Shown: in pieces, positions 26,633-35,969 of the stretch | Layout of the letters: the number at the start of each line of letters is the position of its first letter | Position numbering within the stretch: position 1 is the stretch's first letter | NCBI RefSeq assembly: GCF_004402235.1 | Contig: NZ_SOFS01000025.1 | Location: forward strand, 20,955 to 84,954 | Length of the DNA: 64,000 nucleotides | DNA from: Cryobacterium glucosi | Lineage (GTDB): Bacteria > Actinomycetota > Actinomycetes > Actinomycetales > Microbacteriaceae | Direction: 5' to 3' | The notes under the pieces: generated by a model | Database searches by the model: none | Seen by the model: the letters and a program-made list of their open reading frames with translations, nothing else | What the model was told of the DNA's origin: nothing | Made by a program: the position numbers and the translations under genes

Positions 26633-29122
26633 CTAGCGCATGTAGCTGATCCGGCTCCGGACCTTCTTGGCCACTGCTCTGACGCCTCCGGCGCGCCAGT
26701 AGTGCACAAAGAGGCCGGCGTCATGGCGAAGGCCGTGCTTCTTGCGGCGCACTTCGGGACGTCGATGCGACTTCCTGGCCTCCCCGGGAGTCACAACGCC
26801 GCTGGCCAGGAGATCGGGCGAATGACGGGGATCGGCGACGAAATCCACGAGTGGGGCGAGAACCGTCTTCCATTCGTAGTCAGCGCGCACCCGCTGAATG
26901 TTCGCCCGTGCTTCCTGGGCGAACTCATCGTCGAACAAGACTCTCTCCAGGGCGGCCGCGAGTGCACCGATGTCATTGGGCGGTACGACAATACCGAGGC
27001 CTTCACTCTGGACGAGGGCCGCGAAGTGATCACCCTCTGTGACGACCATGGGGAGTCCGGCCCACAGGTAGTCCAGGATCCGGGTACGGAACGAGAAGGT
27101 CGTCTCGACGTGGGCGAAGTGGGTGCTGACACCCGCATCGGCCTCGCCGAGGTAGTTGTGCCGTTCCGCGTAGTCCACCCACGAGGAATTGAAGAAGACG
27201 CTGCTGTCGAGCACGCCGAGTTCAGAGGCGAGCGACCGTGATTCAGCGACGATGCCCATCTCGGGCACGCCCGGGTGCGGATGCTTCGTCCCCTGGAAAT
27301 AGAGCCGGACATTGTCGTGAGTCTCCGACAGCCGGGCAACGGCACGAATCAGTGTTTCCGGGTCGAACCAGTTGTAGAGGCCTCCGCTCCAGAGCAGAAG
27401 CTTGTCTGTCGCTTCGATCCCCGGCAGGACGCCCTTGAGGACCGGCCGGGTCGCAGGAGGAAAGACCCCGTCGAGGCCGAACGGCACGACTTCGATCAGA
27501 CCGGTCAGATCCGGATCGGAGGCATAGTTCGCGGGGTTCAGCCGGCCAAGGGCCGCGAGCTGGCCGAGATAGAAATGCCGCTGGCGCTCAGAGGCGCACA
27601 TGAAGAAGTCGCCGCGGAGGAGTTGTTCATTCAGAACATCAGTCGCATCGGAAACCTGCTTGTTCCACTGAACCGCGCCCTGCTCGCGGCCCTGCTCCAG
27701 TTGTTCAAGGTGCATCGGGTCGTAGATATCGGCCACGACGATTTTGTTGGTCTTCCTCAGCGAATCGAAGAGTGCCATCGCGAGCCCCTGGAAGACAATC
27801 ACGTCCGCCCGCTGCTCCAGGCGACCCATCGTTCGGTCATCACCCGGGCGAATATGCACGATCTCGAACGGAGCATCCACGGGTTCGGCCCCGGCAAGGG
27901 TGACCAGAGTGACCTCATTGCCCCTGGCCAGGGCGGCGGCCATGTTCCAGGCTCGAATTGCGGGACCGGCCATCTTGGCGCCGATGGGATCGCCCGTGAT
28001 CACGAGGACACGCGTCACGACCGGAGTGTCCGTGACCCCGAACGCGTTGACGATCTTTTCATAGCCCTTCAGATAATGCTCTGAATGGTAGGACGGGGCG
28101 TCGGTCTCACCGAAGAATCGCCAGATGGTCTTGTCGGGAACGACACGAGTCGACTGGATCAGGTCCCGAGACTCCACGAGGGATGGCAGGTTCTCGACGA
28201 ATTGGTCAATGGCGTAGACACCGGCGAGGGTATCCCTGGCGACTTCCTGAACGGGTCCGTTGTCGCCACCCTTGCGAAGATCGAGTGACGTCGAATCTAA
28301 TTTGCCACGAGCCACTGCCCGACGAACAGTCAGCGCCAGGGTCGCTGGAAAGATCTTCGCGAGCGCCTCGTCGCCGAGGTTCTTGTACTGGGTGAACAGT
28401 GCGTTTCGTTCGAGAAGATAGGTTTCCTTGAAGGCGCCGAACGACGTCATGGACGCGTGGTGTTTGTGGAACGCCAGCGACGCCGGCTCGTACACGAAAC
28501 GCCATCCGCGGAGGTTGAGTCTCCAGCCGAAGTCGACATCCTCGAAGAACATGAAGAATCGCTCATCGAACCCGCCGAGCGCATCGTAGACACTTCGACG
28601 AACGAACATCGCCGAACCCGTCCCGAAAAGCACGTCGCGCGCGTGGTCTAGTTCGGTGGGGACCGCCTGGGCGGTCAAGGGCTTATAACCCTGCCCGAAC
28701 CAGGTCATGGCCGATCCGATGTAGTCGACGAGAAGACCGTCCCAATCGAGCACTCGACTTGCGATGGCGCCGATCTCTGGATCCTGGTCGAAACGACTGA
28801 TTGCGGACCTCACCCAGGCGGAGTCAGGCTTGGCATCGTTGTTCAGGAACGCCAAAAAATCTCCTGAGGATGCCTTCACGCCCAGATTGCAGCCCCCGGC
28901 GAACCCGAGGTTATCCTTTGATTCGACCAGAACGACGTGAGGTGCTGCGGCTCGGATTCGCGCGGCGCTGTCGTCACCGGAGGCATTCTCGACCACGACG
29001 ATTTCGAGGAGATCTGCCGGCCAATCGATCCGGCCGAGCTGGGCGATGGCCTCTATGGTGTCATCGGTTCCCCGGAAATTAACGAGGATGACGGACACTA
29101 CGCCCGCTTGCTTCTTCGGCAT
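26633..29122 (-). CDS. Bifunctional glycosyltransferase: GT2 domain fused to GT4 domain
   Basis: This 829-residue protein has two complete transferase domains. Residues about 8-265 are a WbbL-like GT2: VSVILVNFRGTDDTIEAI, NLGFAGGCNLGVKAS, FLAFLNNDAKPD and GGFDERFFMFFEDVDFGWR. Residues about 370-765 are GT-B/GT4: VLVITGDPIGAKMAGPAIRA at the N-half, LLLWSGGLYNWFDPETLIRA and LDYLWAGLPMVVTEGDHFA in the donor half. The last 60 residues are basic. Two successive sugars could be added by one polypeptide. The start at 29122 gives the family opening. Both halves look intact, so this is a fusion and not a frameshift artefact. Confidence 0.9.
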   Translation of the reverse strand: MPKKQAGVVSVILVNFRGTDDTIEAIAQLGRIDWPADLLEIVVVENASGDDSAARIRAAAPHVVLVESKDNLGFAGGCNLGVKASSGDFLAFLNNDAKPDSAWVRSAISRFDQDPEIGAIASRVLDWDGLLVDYIGSAMTWFGQGYKPLTAQAVPTELDHARDVLFGTGSAMFVRRSVYDALGGFDERFFMFFEDVDFGWRLNLRGWRFVYEPASLAFHKHHASMTSFGAFKETYLLERNALFTQYKNLGDEALAKIFPATLALTVRRAVARGKLDSTSLDLRKGGDNGPVQEVARDTLAGVYAIDQFVENLPSLVESRDLIQSTRVVPDKTIWRFFGETDAPSYHSEHYLKGYEKIVNAFGVTDTPVVTRVLVITGDPIGAKMAGPAIRAWNMAAALARGNEVTLVTLAGAEPVDAPFEIVHIRPGDDRTMGRLEQRADVIVFQGLAMALFDSLRKTNKIVVADIYDPMHLEQLEQGREQGAVQWNKQVSDATDVLNEQLLRGDFFMCASERQRHFYLGQLAALGRLNPANYASDPDLTGLIEVVPFGLDGVFPPATRPVLKGVLPGIEATDKLLLWSGGLYNWFDPETLIRAVARLSETHDNVRLYFQGTKHPHPGVPEMGIVAESRSLASELGVLDSSVFFNSSWVDYAERHNYLGEADAGVSTHFAHVETTFSFRTRILDYLWAGLPMVVTEGDHFAALVQSEGLGIVVPPNDIGALAAALERVLFDDEFAQEARANIQRVRADYEWKTVLAPLVDFVADPRHSPDLLASGVVTPGEARKSHRRPEVRRKKHGLRHDAGLFVHYWRAGGVRAVAKKVRSRISYMR

Positions 29123-29234
29123 GAATGGCTTCCTGACTTGTGGGTGTGCGCATAAACCCTACCAAGCCCCCGCTGGCGCAACGCCGGACTCTGTCGGGTA
29201 CCACGCTTTCAGCGGCAGTCGCCGCGCCTCCCGT

Positions 29235-31646
29235 TCACGGCACCGCGATGGTTCGACACAGCAGCGGGGTGTCCGCACCCGCGCCGATATTCTGCGCCGT
29301 CACGCACACGTCGTTTGAGCCGGTTTGGGCAGGGATGCGAATCCCATAGCCATGATTGGCGCCGTATCCCGGCATCTGCGCAGCGGCAGCTGCACTCGGG
29401 GCGTCGGCCACCACTGTCGTCTTCGTTCCATTGACCGTGACGATGACAGTGACAGGGCCGGTCGAATCAGGATCGATCGCCCATCCCCACGACTCAACGG
29501 TTCCCGCGGTCGCCCACAGGTCCTGGACGAGGCCCACGGGCGGACCACTCGGCGCCGCGGGCACGATGATGGTCTGGCACCCGAAATTAAGGTTCGCGCC
29601 AGACGCCACGTTTATGCCCCATGCACACACTTCGTGAGCTCCCGGCGCTGCGGCAATCGTGGCGCCGAAACCATGATTGGGTCCGTAGCCGGGATAGGCG
29701 GCGCCGACCGCGGCGTTCGCGGAGTTTGCGCTAAGCACGGTCCATTGTCCGTCGATGCGCACCTGGACCGGGATTGGTCCTGTCTGGTCAGGGTCGAGCG
29801 CCCAACCCCACATGCTCACACCGCCCGCGGTTCCCCACACCTGGTTCAGCGCGCCAACGGGCGAACCCGACAAGACCGTGACAGTACGGCAACCGAGGGC
29901 CAGGTTTGCGCCAAGGCCCTGATTGACGCCCCAGGCGCAGACCGTGTGTTTTCCAGGGTTCGCCTTGATCGTCCCGCCGAATCCGTGGTTCGGACCATAT
30001 GCGGGATAGGCCTGCCCAACGCCCGCGTTCGCTGCGTCGGCAGTGAATACGGTCCAGACGCCGTCGACCGTGACGTGAACCGGGATGGCAGCGACGGTGT
30101 CGGGATCAAGTGCCCAACCCCACATGCTGATTCCAGTAGGAGTGGTCCACATGTCGCTCATGACACCGATCGGCGAACCTGACGGCACGACGACCGTTCG
30201 ACACCCGAGGGTAGTATTCGATCCAGCCCCGATATTCACAGCGTAGACACAGACCGTTGCAGGTCCACCTGCTGCAGGTATGACCCCCCCGAACCCATGG
30301 TTGGAGCCGCTGGCCGGATACGTTCCCAGGCTGGCTGTGCTCGGACTGTTCGCCTGCAGAACGGTCCAGATCCCATTCACCGTGACGTGTATCTGAATCG
30401 GATTCGTCGTGTCCGGGTCCAGTCCCCAACCCCAGAGGCTTACGGACCCGGGGCTGGAAAAGACATCCTTCAGTTCGCCGGCAGGCGAGCCGTCGGGAAC
30501 CGTGATGTTATAGCAACCGAGCTGGGTGTTCTCGCCTGCCCCTTGGTTCACAGCGAAAACGCACACACTGTAGGGACCGGCCTGGGGAACGGCGATGCTT
30601 CCCCCGAAGCCGTGGTTCTGTCCGGCACCCGGATACATCGTTTCGGCGGTTGAATTGGGCGCATCAGCGGTCCAGGCAACCCATTGGTCGTTGACCTTCA
30701 CGTGGATTGCCAGCGCGTTGCTGGAAGCGCTGCCGTCGACAGCCCAGCCCCACATATTGATCATGTTGTCGGTCGCCCAGATCTCCTTGACCTGGCCGAC
30801 GGGCGAGCCGAGGGCCGTTGTGCTCGGACCGAACCAATTGTTGAAGAAGACCCAGAAGTTGCGGTTCCCATACGAGGAGCAGTTATCGCCCGTGGTGTAC
30901 AGGCTTGCCAAAGAGGCACCATTGGGCTGGTAAGGCGTGTAGTTGTACAGGTTTGCCGTTGCCTGGTTCTCGATCGTGACTGTCGATGCCCCACAACTGG
31001 CGTCAGGACTCCACTGGATCCTGGTGGGACCTATGGCGTATGTTCGCGCGGGGAAGTTCGTGTACTGCCGAAACTGCCACGCTGCCTTGTAGACCTGATT
31101 GTAGAATCCGTAGAAGGCCGCGTCGCAGTTACTCGTGTCTGGACAGCCATAGCCCGCCGCCTTCCGGTAGGTGCTCGCCGTCGGGCTGGAACTCGACACG
31201 AGCGACGTCTCTTTCTGGAGAAGGACCAAGAGGACTTGCGGATTGATACCGCACGCCTGTGCCGCTTTGTAGATGATGCTGCTCGCCAGTTCGTTGGGCA
31301 CGCCGTCGTACGCGGCGCAGTGGCCCGGGGCGACGGCTGCACGCGACACCGTGTCCATCCGATAGTCCTTGAGGCAGGTATAGCCCGCATTGCACGCGCT
31401 CTCCTTGCCAACGAGGAACGCCTGAATATCAGCCTCACTCATTGACTGCGTGTTAAAGAAAACCTGATCACTGATGATATTGCCTGGTTGGAACTGCGAG
31501 CCGGTGACCGCGGCAGCGCTGTCGACCGGGGTGACAAACGTCGGTACGGTGAGCACGGCTGCCACGAGGGACGCCAACGCGATCATTGCCCCGAATCGGC
31601 GCAGCGGCCGCCTGCTCGGTCGAACCTCGCTCACGAGCACTGTCAC
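29235..31646 (-). CDS. Secreted repeat protein with lysozyme-like N-terminal domain
   Basis: An 803-residue exported protein. A signal peptide (MIALASLVAAVLTVPTFVTP within the first 45 residues) is followed by a Cys-rich domain (about 48-279) with ACGINPQVLLVLLQKETSLV, a pattern close to the catalytic Glu helix of lysozyme/SLT-like transglycosylases. Residues 280-803 are five tandem units of 103-107 residues starting at 280, 386, 490, 594 and 701. Each begins G(S/P)PxG, contains WGWxxD and NHG(F/Y)G, and has two cysteines near its end. No LPXTG anchor or membrane tail is seen. The start is GTG at 31646. Cell-wall hydrolysis or adhesion is plausible; neither is shown. Confidence 0.82.
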   Translation of the reverse strand: MTVLVSEVRPSRRPLRRFGAMIALASLVAAVLTVPTFVTPVDSAAAVTGSQFQPGNIISDQVFFNTQSMSEADIQAFLVGKESACNAGYTCLKDYRMDTVSRAAVAPGHCAAYDGVPNELASSIIYKAAQACGINPQVLLVLLQKETSLVSSSSPTASTYRKAAGYGCPDTSNCDAAFYGFYNQVYKAAWQFRQYTNFPARTYAIGPTRIQWSPDASCGASTVTIENQATANLYNYTPYQPNGASLASLYTTGDNCSSYGNRNFWVFFNNWFGPSTTALGSPVGQVKEIWATDNMINMWGWAVDGSASSNALAIHVKVNDQWVAWTADAPNSTAETMYPGAGQNHGFGGSIAVPQAGPYSVCVFAVNQGAGENTQLGCYNITVPDGSPAGELKDVFSSPGSVSLWGWGLDPDTTNPIQIHVTVNGIWTVLQANSPSTASLGTYPASGSNHGFGGVIPAAGGPATVCVYAVNIGAGSNTTLGCRTVVVPSGSPIGVMSDMWTTPTGISMWGWALDPDTVAAIPVHVTVDGVWTVFTADAANAGVGQAYPAYGPNHGFGGTIKANPGKHTVCAWGVNQGLGANLALGCRTVTVLSGSPVGALNQVWGTAGGVSMWGWALDPDQTGPIPVQVRIDGQWTVLSANSANAAVGAAYPGYGPNHGFGATIAAAPGAHEVCAWGINVASGANLNFGCQTIIVPAAPSGPPVGLVQDLWATAGTVESWGWAIDPDSTGPVTVIVTVNGTKTTVVADAPSAAAAAQMPGYGANHGYGIRIPAQTGSNDVCVTAQNIGAGADTPLLCRTIAVP
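29238..30809 (-). repeat. Five tandem ~310-bp coding repeats
   Basis: These are the coding repeats of the secreted protein: five units of about 309-321 bp. The encoded units share GSPxG at the start, MWGWALDPD-like cores, YGPNHGFG and paired cysteines (V-C and G-C). Units 3 and 4 are most alike, suggesting recent duplication there. They are protein-domain repeats, not DNA elements. Confidence 0.85.
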
Positions 31647-31794
31647 AGGTCTACACCGGGAAACGGCTGTGCCGGCAATATCAGTTCTGCGACGGAAAAG
31701 GCTACGATCTCGAACATTGGCTCACCCTGATCTTCCAGCTAGATAGGTACACGTTACGTGCATGCGTTGACGAAAAGGAATCGCAGGGGAACAA

Positions 31795-33030
31795 TCAGCC
31801 GGCGGTCCTCCCAGTGGCGTCGTTCGCACCGTTCACGTCATCGAGCACATCGACGACGGCTTGGAGGGATTCATCCGACACCGGGTGGATCAGAGGAGCA
31901 AAATCTGCGGGCTCGTGGGCGCGGCTCGGTTCGATCGCACCGCGGAGTCCGTTCACCCGACGTTTTACGAAGCCGGCCACTCGGAGTGCCCCGCGGATGG
32001 GACGCCCGTACCGCCACGCCCGGCTGTGCAGCAATCCGGCAAGCTGCTCGTGAACGCCGAGAAGGGCGAAGGATTTGCGCAGGTAGGGGACGATGTCCCC
32101 GGGCATGATCAGCAGCGAGCTCTCGAGGCGATGGAGCACTTTCGCCTCTGACCAGGCCCAGGACTTCTTGGAATGGTCAGTGTATGACGAGTTGCCACCC
32201 TCCCAGCGACGATAGATGGCCGTCAATGAGTCGACTTCGGTGACGCCCAGGAGCAGGGAACCACGCAGGATCATGTCCCAGTCTTCACACACGGTCAGTT
32301 CTTCGTCGAACTCGAATCCGAGGATGCTGAAGAGCGCCGCAGGAAACGCCCACGACATGAACGGCGAGTAGTTCATCTGCAGGTGGGCCAGCTGATCGAA
32401 TTCGCGCGGGTACTCCGCCTTGGGCCAGGACAGGGTGCGGAAGCCGATCTGGTCCTGTGGCCAGAGCTCCGGCTTGACCATCTGGGTGGCGACCAGGGAG
32501 CGCAGAAGCCGTCCCTCGCTCGTCAGCGAGGCGATCTTAAACTCTTCCACCCAGTTCCCGAACAGGAGATCGTCATCGTCGTAGACCGCGACGAACCGAC
32601 CGTGTGCGGCGCGGATACCCGCGTTCAGTGGCTTTCCCCGGTTTCCGCCGTGAACTTCAATGAGGGAAATCCGATCGAGGAAGCCCGTCGACTGCTGAGC
32701 GACAATCGCGCGGACTTCGGCGGCATCGGCAGGGGTGGCATCGTGATCGATCACAATGACCTCAAAGTCCTGGTCGCTCTGCGCCGCCAGGCACAGCAGC
32801 GCGTCGCGGAGAGGCTCTGGTCGTTTTCCCTTAGTCCGCAGAAGCACGCTGAGGAAGACCCCACCCTCCCGCTCCTCTGCGATGAGCTGTTTCGCGCTCT
32901 CGAGCGCGTTCCGGAGGCGCGGGTCGATCCGCGGTCCCGACATCAGCTCGGACAGCAGGATCTGGATTGTCGCCGTCTGGGGAGAGCGACGATCGTCACC
33001 CACGGTCACGTCAGAAGCGGTGGACTGCAT
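31795..33030 (-). CDS. Family 2 glycosyltransferase (paralog of the C-terminal half of the 18.7-kb fusion)
   Basis: This 411-residue enzyme has a helical N-terminal part (about 1-75), a GT2 domain (FLSVLLRTKGKRPEPLRDAL, FEVIVIDHDATPADAAE, FVAVYDDDDLLFGNWVEEF with the DDDD metal motif, and LTVCEDWDMILRGSLLLGV) and a basic helical tail. The same blocks in the same order occur in the methyltransferase fusion at 18721-20577. The ATG at 33030 has a GGAG site 7 nt upstream and overlaps the preceding gene by 20 bp; an upstream GTG/ATG would lie inside that gene. Acceptor and sugar are unknown. Confidence 0.87.
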   Translation of the reverse strand: MQSTASDVTVGDDRRSPQTATIQILLSELMSGPRIDPRLRNALESAKQLIAEEREGGVFLSVLLRTKGKRPEPLRDALLCLAAQSDQDFEVIVIDHDATPADAAEVRAIVAQQSTGFLDRISLIEVHGGNRGKPLNAGIRAAHGRFVAVYDDDDLLFGNWVEEFKIASLTSEGRLLRSLVATQMVKPELWPQDQIGFRTLSWPKAEYPREFDQLAHLQMNYSPFMSWAFPAALFSILGFEFDEELTVCEDWDMILRGSLLLGVTEVDSLTAIYRRWEGGNSSYTDHSKKSWAWSEAKVLHRLESSLLIMPGDIVPYLRKSFALLGVHEQLAGLLHSRAWRYGRPIRGALRVAGFVKRRVNGLRGAIEPSRAHEPADFAPLIHPVSDESLQAVVDVLDDVNGANDATGRTAG

Positions 33031-33907
33031 ACTTGTCTCCAATGAACTGTCCCACCAGGTGCCCGGCGTCGAGGGGCGCCGGCAGCGATCCACTCTTGCT
33101 CTTCAAGTGGAAGGCCGCAACAGCCTTCAGAACGGCGTCGGTGCCCTCATTCTGGAATTGGGCGATGAGCTTCTCGACGATCTCGGGATGCGAATACTTG
33201 TGCGCGATGAACAGCGCGGCCTCAGCCGAGTAGTACACCTCGGCGCTCGTCGGTGGCCAATCACCGGTTTGAGTGAGACGTTTGTCGTGGAAGACCCGGG
33301 CGGAGGGTTCGAACACGACCCGATAGCCGGCCAGGCGCAGCCGCCACGAGTAATCGACGTCATCGCAGTAGAGAAAGAACGTGTCGGAATCGAATCCGCC
33401 GATCGTGTCGAATGCCGCCCGGGGGGTCAGCGCACAAGCCGTCGAAGCCCAGCTCGTGTTGCCGGTGTTCACCTCGAAGTCTTTAGGGTGCTCGATGGGG
33501 ATCTGGCGGGCTTCAGCGATTCCTACCGAACCTGTGACGGCTCTGGTGAGCGAGCGCACCGTATCCGGCGCAACGATGGCATCGGGGTTGAGGATGAGGA
33601 TCAGCTCCGCGCCCGAGAGCGCGGCGAGAGCATTGTGGCCCGCTGCAGACCCGAGGTTCTTGCCGAAGACCCGGTAGATGAGCTCTCCGGCTTCCGCCGC
33701 GACGACGGCGCGGATCTCCTCGAGAATGTCCGCGCCCAGAACGGGTTCGGCGCTGCAGTCACCCAGGAGAAGCGTCCACGCCCCGACCAGGCCGTCTGAC
33801 CGCGCCCACTTCACGGAGTTGGCCATCGCCTGGGCGGCTCGGAGGATTTCGTACGCATCGTTACCGAACAATACGGACTGCACCGACACCGACCGAGGGT
33901 CAGCCAC
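33011..33907 (-). CDS. Family 2 glycosyltransferase, WbbL-like (copy 2)
   Basis: This 298-residue enzyme is a close relative of the protein at 20574-21482. Shared blocks in order are SVQSVLFGNDAYEILRAA, GKNLGSAAGHNALAAL, LILILNPDAIVAPD, RQIPIEHPKDFEV, GGFDSDTFFLYCDDVDYSWR, VFHDKRL, and TSAEVYYSAEAALFIAHK. It overlaps the next GT2 gene by 20 bp, the same pairing seen for copy 1. It probably adds rhamnose or a related deoxyhexose; the substrate is inferred from the family only. Confidence 0.88.
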   Translation of the reverse strand: MADPRSVSVQSVLFGNDAYEILRAAQAMANSVKWARSDGLVGAWTLLLGDCSAEPVLGADILEEIRAVVAAEAGELIYRVFGKNLGSAAGHNALAALSGAELILILNPDAIVAPDTVRSLTRAVTGSVGIAEARQIPIEHPKDFEVNTGNTSWASTACALTPRAAFDTIGGFDSDTFFLYCDDVDYSWRLRLAGYRVVFEPSARVFHDKRLTQTGDWPPTSAEVYYSAEAALFIAHKYSHPEIVEKLIAQFQNEGTDAVLKAVAAFHLKSKSGSLPAPLDAGHLVGQFIGDKYAVHRF

Positions 33908-33970
33908 GGGGGAACCCCGTGCTCCAGTCGCCGCTCTTGTCGGTATCTGGCGTCACACAGAACATGTCCA

Positions 33971-35227
33971 TTACTTTGCGTTCCTCTTTGTCTCTGAATC
34001 TAGGATGCGATCAGTCGTGTCCGCCCCCACCGTGGATCGGATCCGTTTCCGTCCCGGCCACCGGCCCTGAACCATCGCAGCCCAGAATACGAGTCCCTTT
34101 CCCGGGCCCCAATTCTTGAGCGACATCGCCCATTTCTCGACCCCGTGCCAGCTCAGCCAGGCGCAGCCAAGAGAAATGACGAGGGCGGTGAGTGCGAACC
34201 AGCCGTAGCCCCAGCGGTAGACGCCCAGGTAGGCAAGGACCTGCTGGACAAGGAAGCCATAGATGTACACACCGTATGAGTAGTCGTTCCGTGCACCGAT
34301 CCACTGGAGCCGGCGAGGGAGTCGGGCCGCGAGATAGAGGACGAAATAGGCTCCGGCGATGATACCGAGGGTGTTGAACGCGCCATAACGCAAGGTGACG
34401 ATAACGATGAGTCCGGCAAGCACACCCAGACGATCGTCGAAGGGGACCGACCTGGAATACACCGCGAGCGTGGAGCCGACCAGGAAGGTGAAGGTCAGGG
34501 CGACAAGCTGGGTGTCTGCAAGGAAGGGCGCGATGGACCCGAGACTCGCCGGATTCGACAGGTTGATGATCTGCAGTACGAAGAAGCCGACGGTGAGAGC
34601 CGGGACAACTGCCTTCGCTCTGGCCAGCACGCCGAACGCAACGCAGACCCCGATGACCAGATAACAGCGCCATTCATAGATGAGTGTCCAGATCGATCCG
34701 TTGAAGACCGATGCCTTGACGCTCTGCCCGTATGGCGTCGTCTCCGCAAAAATATCGTAGATCCCGTAGGTCCCGATGTTCATGGTCCAGTTGCCGGCGA
34801 CATAGTGGAACGGACCGTTCGGGGCGCGGGCGAAGAAGTCGCCGAGTGCGCCGCCCGCCGTGACCCAGATCACGGGAGCGACGACGAACGCGGTGATGAG
34901 AAGGACGCCCCAGTAGGCGGGAAAGATCCTGAGACTCCGCCTCCACATGAACTGGAGGATGTCACTCGACATCCCGCTCTTGGCGATGAGGTAGCCGCTG
35001 ATCGCGAAGAACCCTCCGACGGCGATGCTTCCCAGCGAGGCCTGGCCGCGGGTGAGCTCCCAGAACGGGTCCCGTCCGAAGCCACCCGTGGGAAAGGCGT
35101 GGTCGAAGATGACCAGCGAGGCCAACAGCAGTCTGAGCAACCCCAGAGAGTTGCGGTGTCCACCGAGGGCCTCCGCAATCGTCAGCCCCACCTGGCGGGG
35201 TGCGACATCCGATTTCTCAGGCGGCAC
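33971..35227 (-). CDS. Acyltransferase family 3 (OafA/YrhL-like) membrane protein
   Basis: This 418-residue protein has about ten membrane helices. The family signature is in the first helices: LRLLLASLVIFDHAFPTGG (catalytic His region), then AVGGFFAISGYLIAKS and the RRSLRIFPAYWGVLL block. Such enzymes move an acetyl or other acyl group across the membrane onto surface sugars, so this one probably O-acylates the polysaccharide. Its start overlaps the stop of the ABC ATPase gene by 11 bp, tying it to the exporter operon. Confidence 0.9.
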   Translation of the reverse strand: MPPEKSDVAPRQVGLTIAEALGGHRNSLGLLRLLLASLVIFDHAFPTGGFGRDPFWELTRGQASLGSIAVGGFFAISGYLIAKSGMSSDILQFMWRRSLRIFPAYWGVLLITAFVVAPVIWVTAGGALGDFFARAPNGPFHYVAGNWTMNIGTYGIYDIFAETTPYGQSVKASVFNGSIWTLIYEWRCYLVIGVCVAFGVLARAKAVVPALTVGFFVLQIINLSNPASLGSIAPFLADTQLVALTFTFLVGSTLAVYSRSVPFDDRLGVLAGLIVIVTLRYGAFNTLGIIAGAYFVLYLAARLPRRLQWIGARNDYSYGVYIYGFLVQQVLAYLGVYRWGYGWFALTALVISLGCAWLSWHGVEKWAMSLKNWGPGKGLVFWAAMVQGRWPGRKRIRSTVGADTTDRILDSETKRNAK

Positions 35228-35969
35228 TGGTCTCGCCCCGGTTCAGAGAGTCGAGATACGCCGCGATTGTTGGTTCTGCCTCCCCCACGGTGACGAGTTC
35301 GCCGTGCCTCAGCCAGGCCGCGTGATCGCACATCTCCTGGACCGCGGTCATCGCATGACTGACCAGGATCACGGTCTTTCCCGCGCGCTTGAAATCGATG
35401 AACTTCTGACTGCATTTCTCCTGGAACTCTGCATCGCCGACGGAAAGCACCTCATCGACCACGAGCACGTCCGGGTCGACATTGATGGCGATCGCGAAGC
35501 CAAGACGGACATACATTCCCGAGGAGTAGTTCTTGACGGGCTGGTCGATGAACTGTTCCACCCCGGAGAAGTCGACGATTTCGTCGAACTTTCGGGTGAT
35601 TTCGCGCTTGGACATCCCGAGGATCGATCCGTTGAGGAACACGTTCTCACGGCCGGACAGCTCCGGGTGGAAGCCGGAGCCCACTTCCAGCAGGGCTGCG
35701 ATCTTCCCGTTGTAGGTGATGGAGCCCTTCTGCGGGAAGTAGATCTTGGCGAGGCATTTGAGCAAGGTCGACTTGCCGGAACCGTTGCTGCCGATCAGAC
35801 CGAACGTCGACCCGGTCGGGACCTCGAAGCTCACGTCCTTGAGCGCCCAGAAATCCTCGTGAACCGACCGGCGCCCTCGCATAATCGCGGATTTAAGGGA
35901 CTGGTTTCGTTCGTGATACAAACGGAATCTCTTGCTGACATGGTCAACGCTCACTGCAATGTCACTCAT
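35217..35969 (-). CDS. Polysaccharide ABC exporter, ATP-binding subunit (Wzt-like)
   Basis: This 250-residue ATPase has Walker A GSNGSGKST (Lys66), the signature YSSGMYVRLGFA, Walker B VLVVDEVLSVGD and the switch His in VILVSHAM. The N-terminal VSKRFRLYHERNQSLK and the HEDFWALKDVSFEV block are those of Wzt/TagH/RfbB exporters. It has no long C-terminal carbohydrate-binding domain, so chain-end recognition, if any, must come from elsewhere. It overlaps the permease gene by 4 bp (35966-35969). Together they export a lipid-linked polysaccharide across the membrane. Confidence 0.94.
   Translation of the reverse strand: MSDIAVSVDHVSKRFRLYHERNQSLKSAIMRGRRSVHEDFWALKDVSFEVPTGSTFGLIGSNGSGKSTLLKCLAKIYFPQKGSITYNGKIAALLEVGSGFHPELSGRENVFLNGSILGMSKREITRKFDEIVDFSGVEQFIDQPVKNYSSGMYVRLGFAIAINVDPDVLVVDEVLSVGDAEFQEKCSQKFIDFKRAGKTVILVSHAMTAVQEMCDHAAWLRHGELVTVGEAEPTIAAYLDSLNRGETSAA

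Noticed and set aside
29238..30809. Regularly spaced repeats that could suggest a CRISPR array
   Set aside because: Units are about 310 bp, coding and diverged, with protein motifs conserved. There are no short identical repeats and no cas genes.
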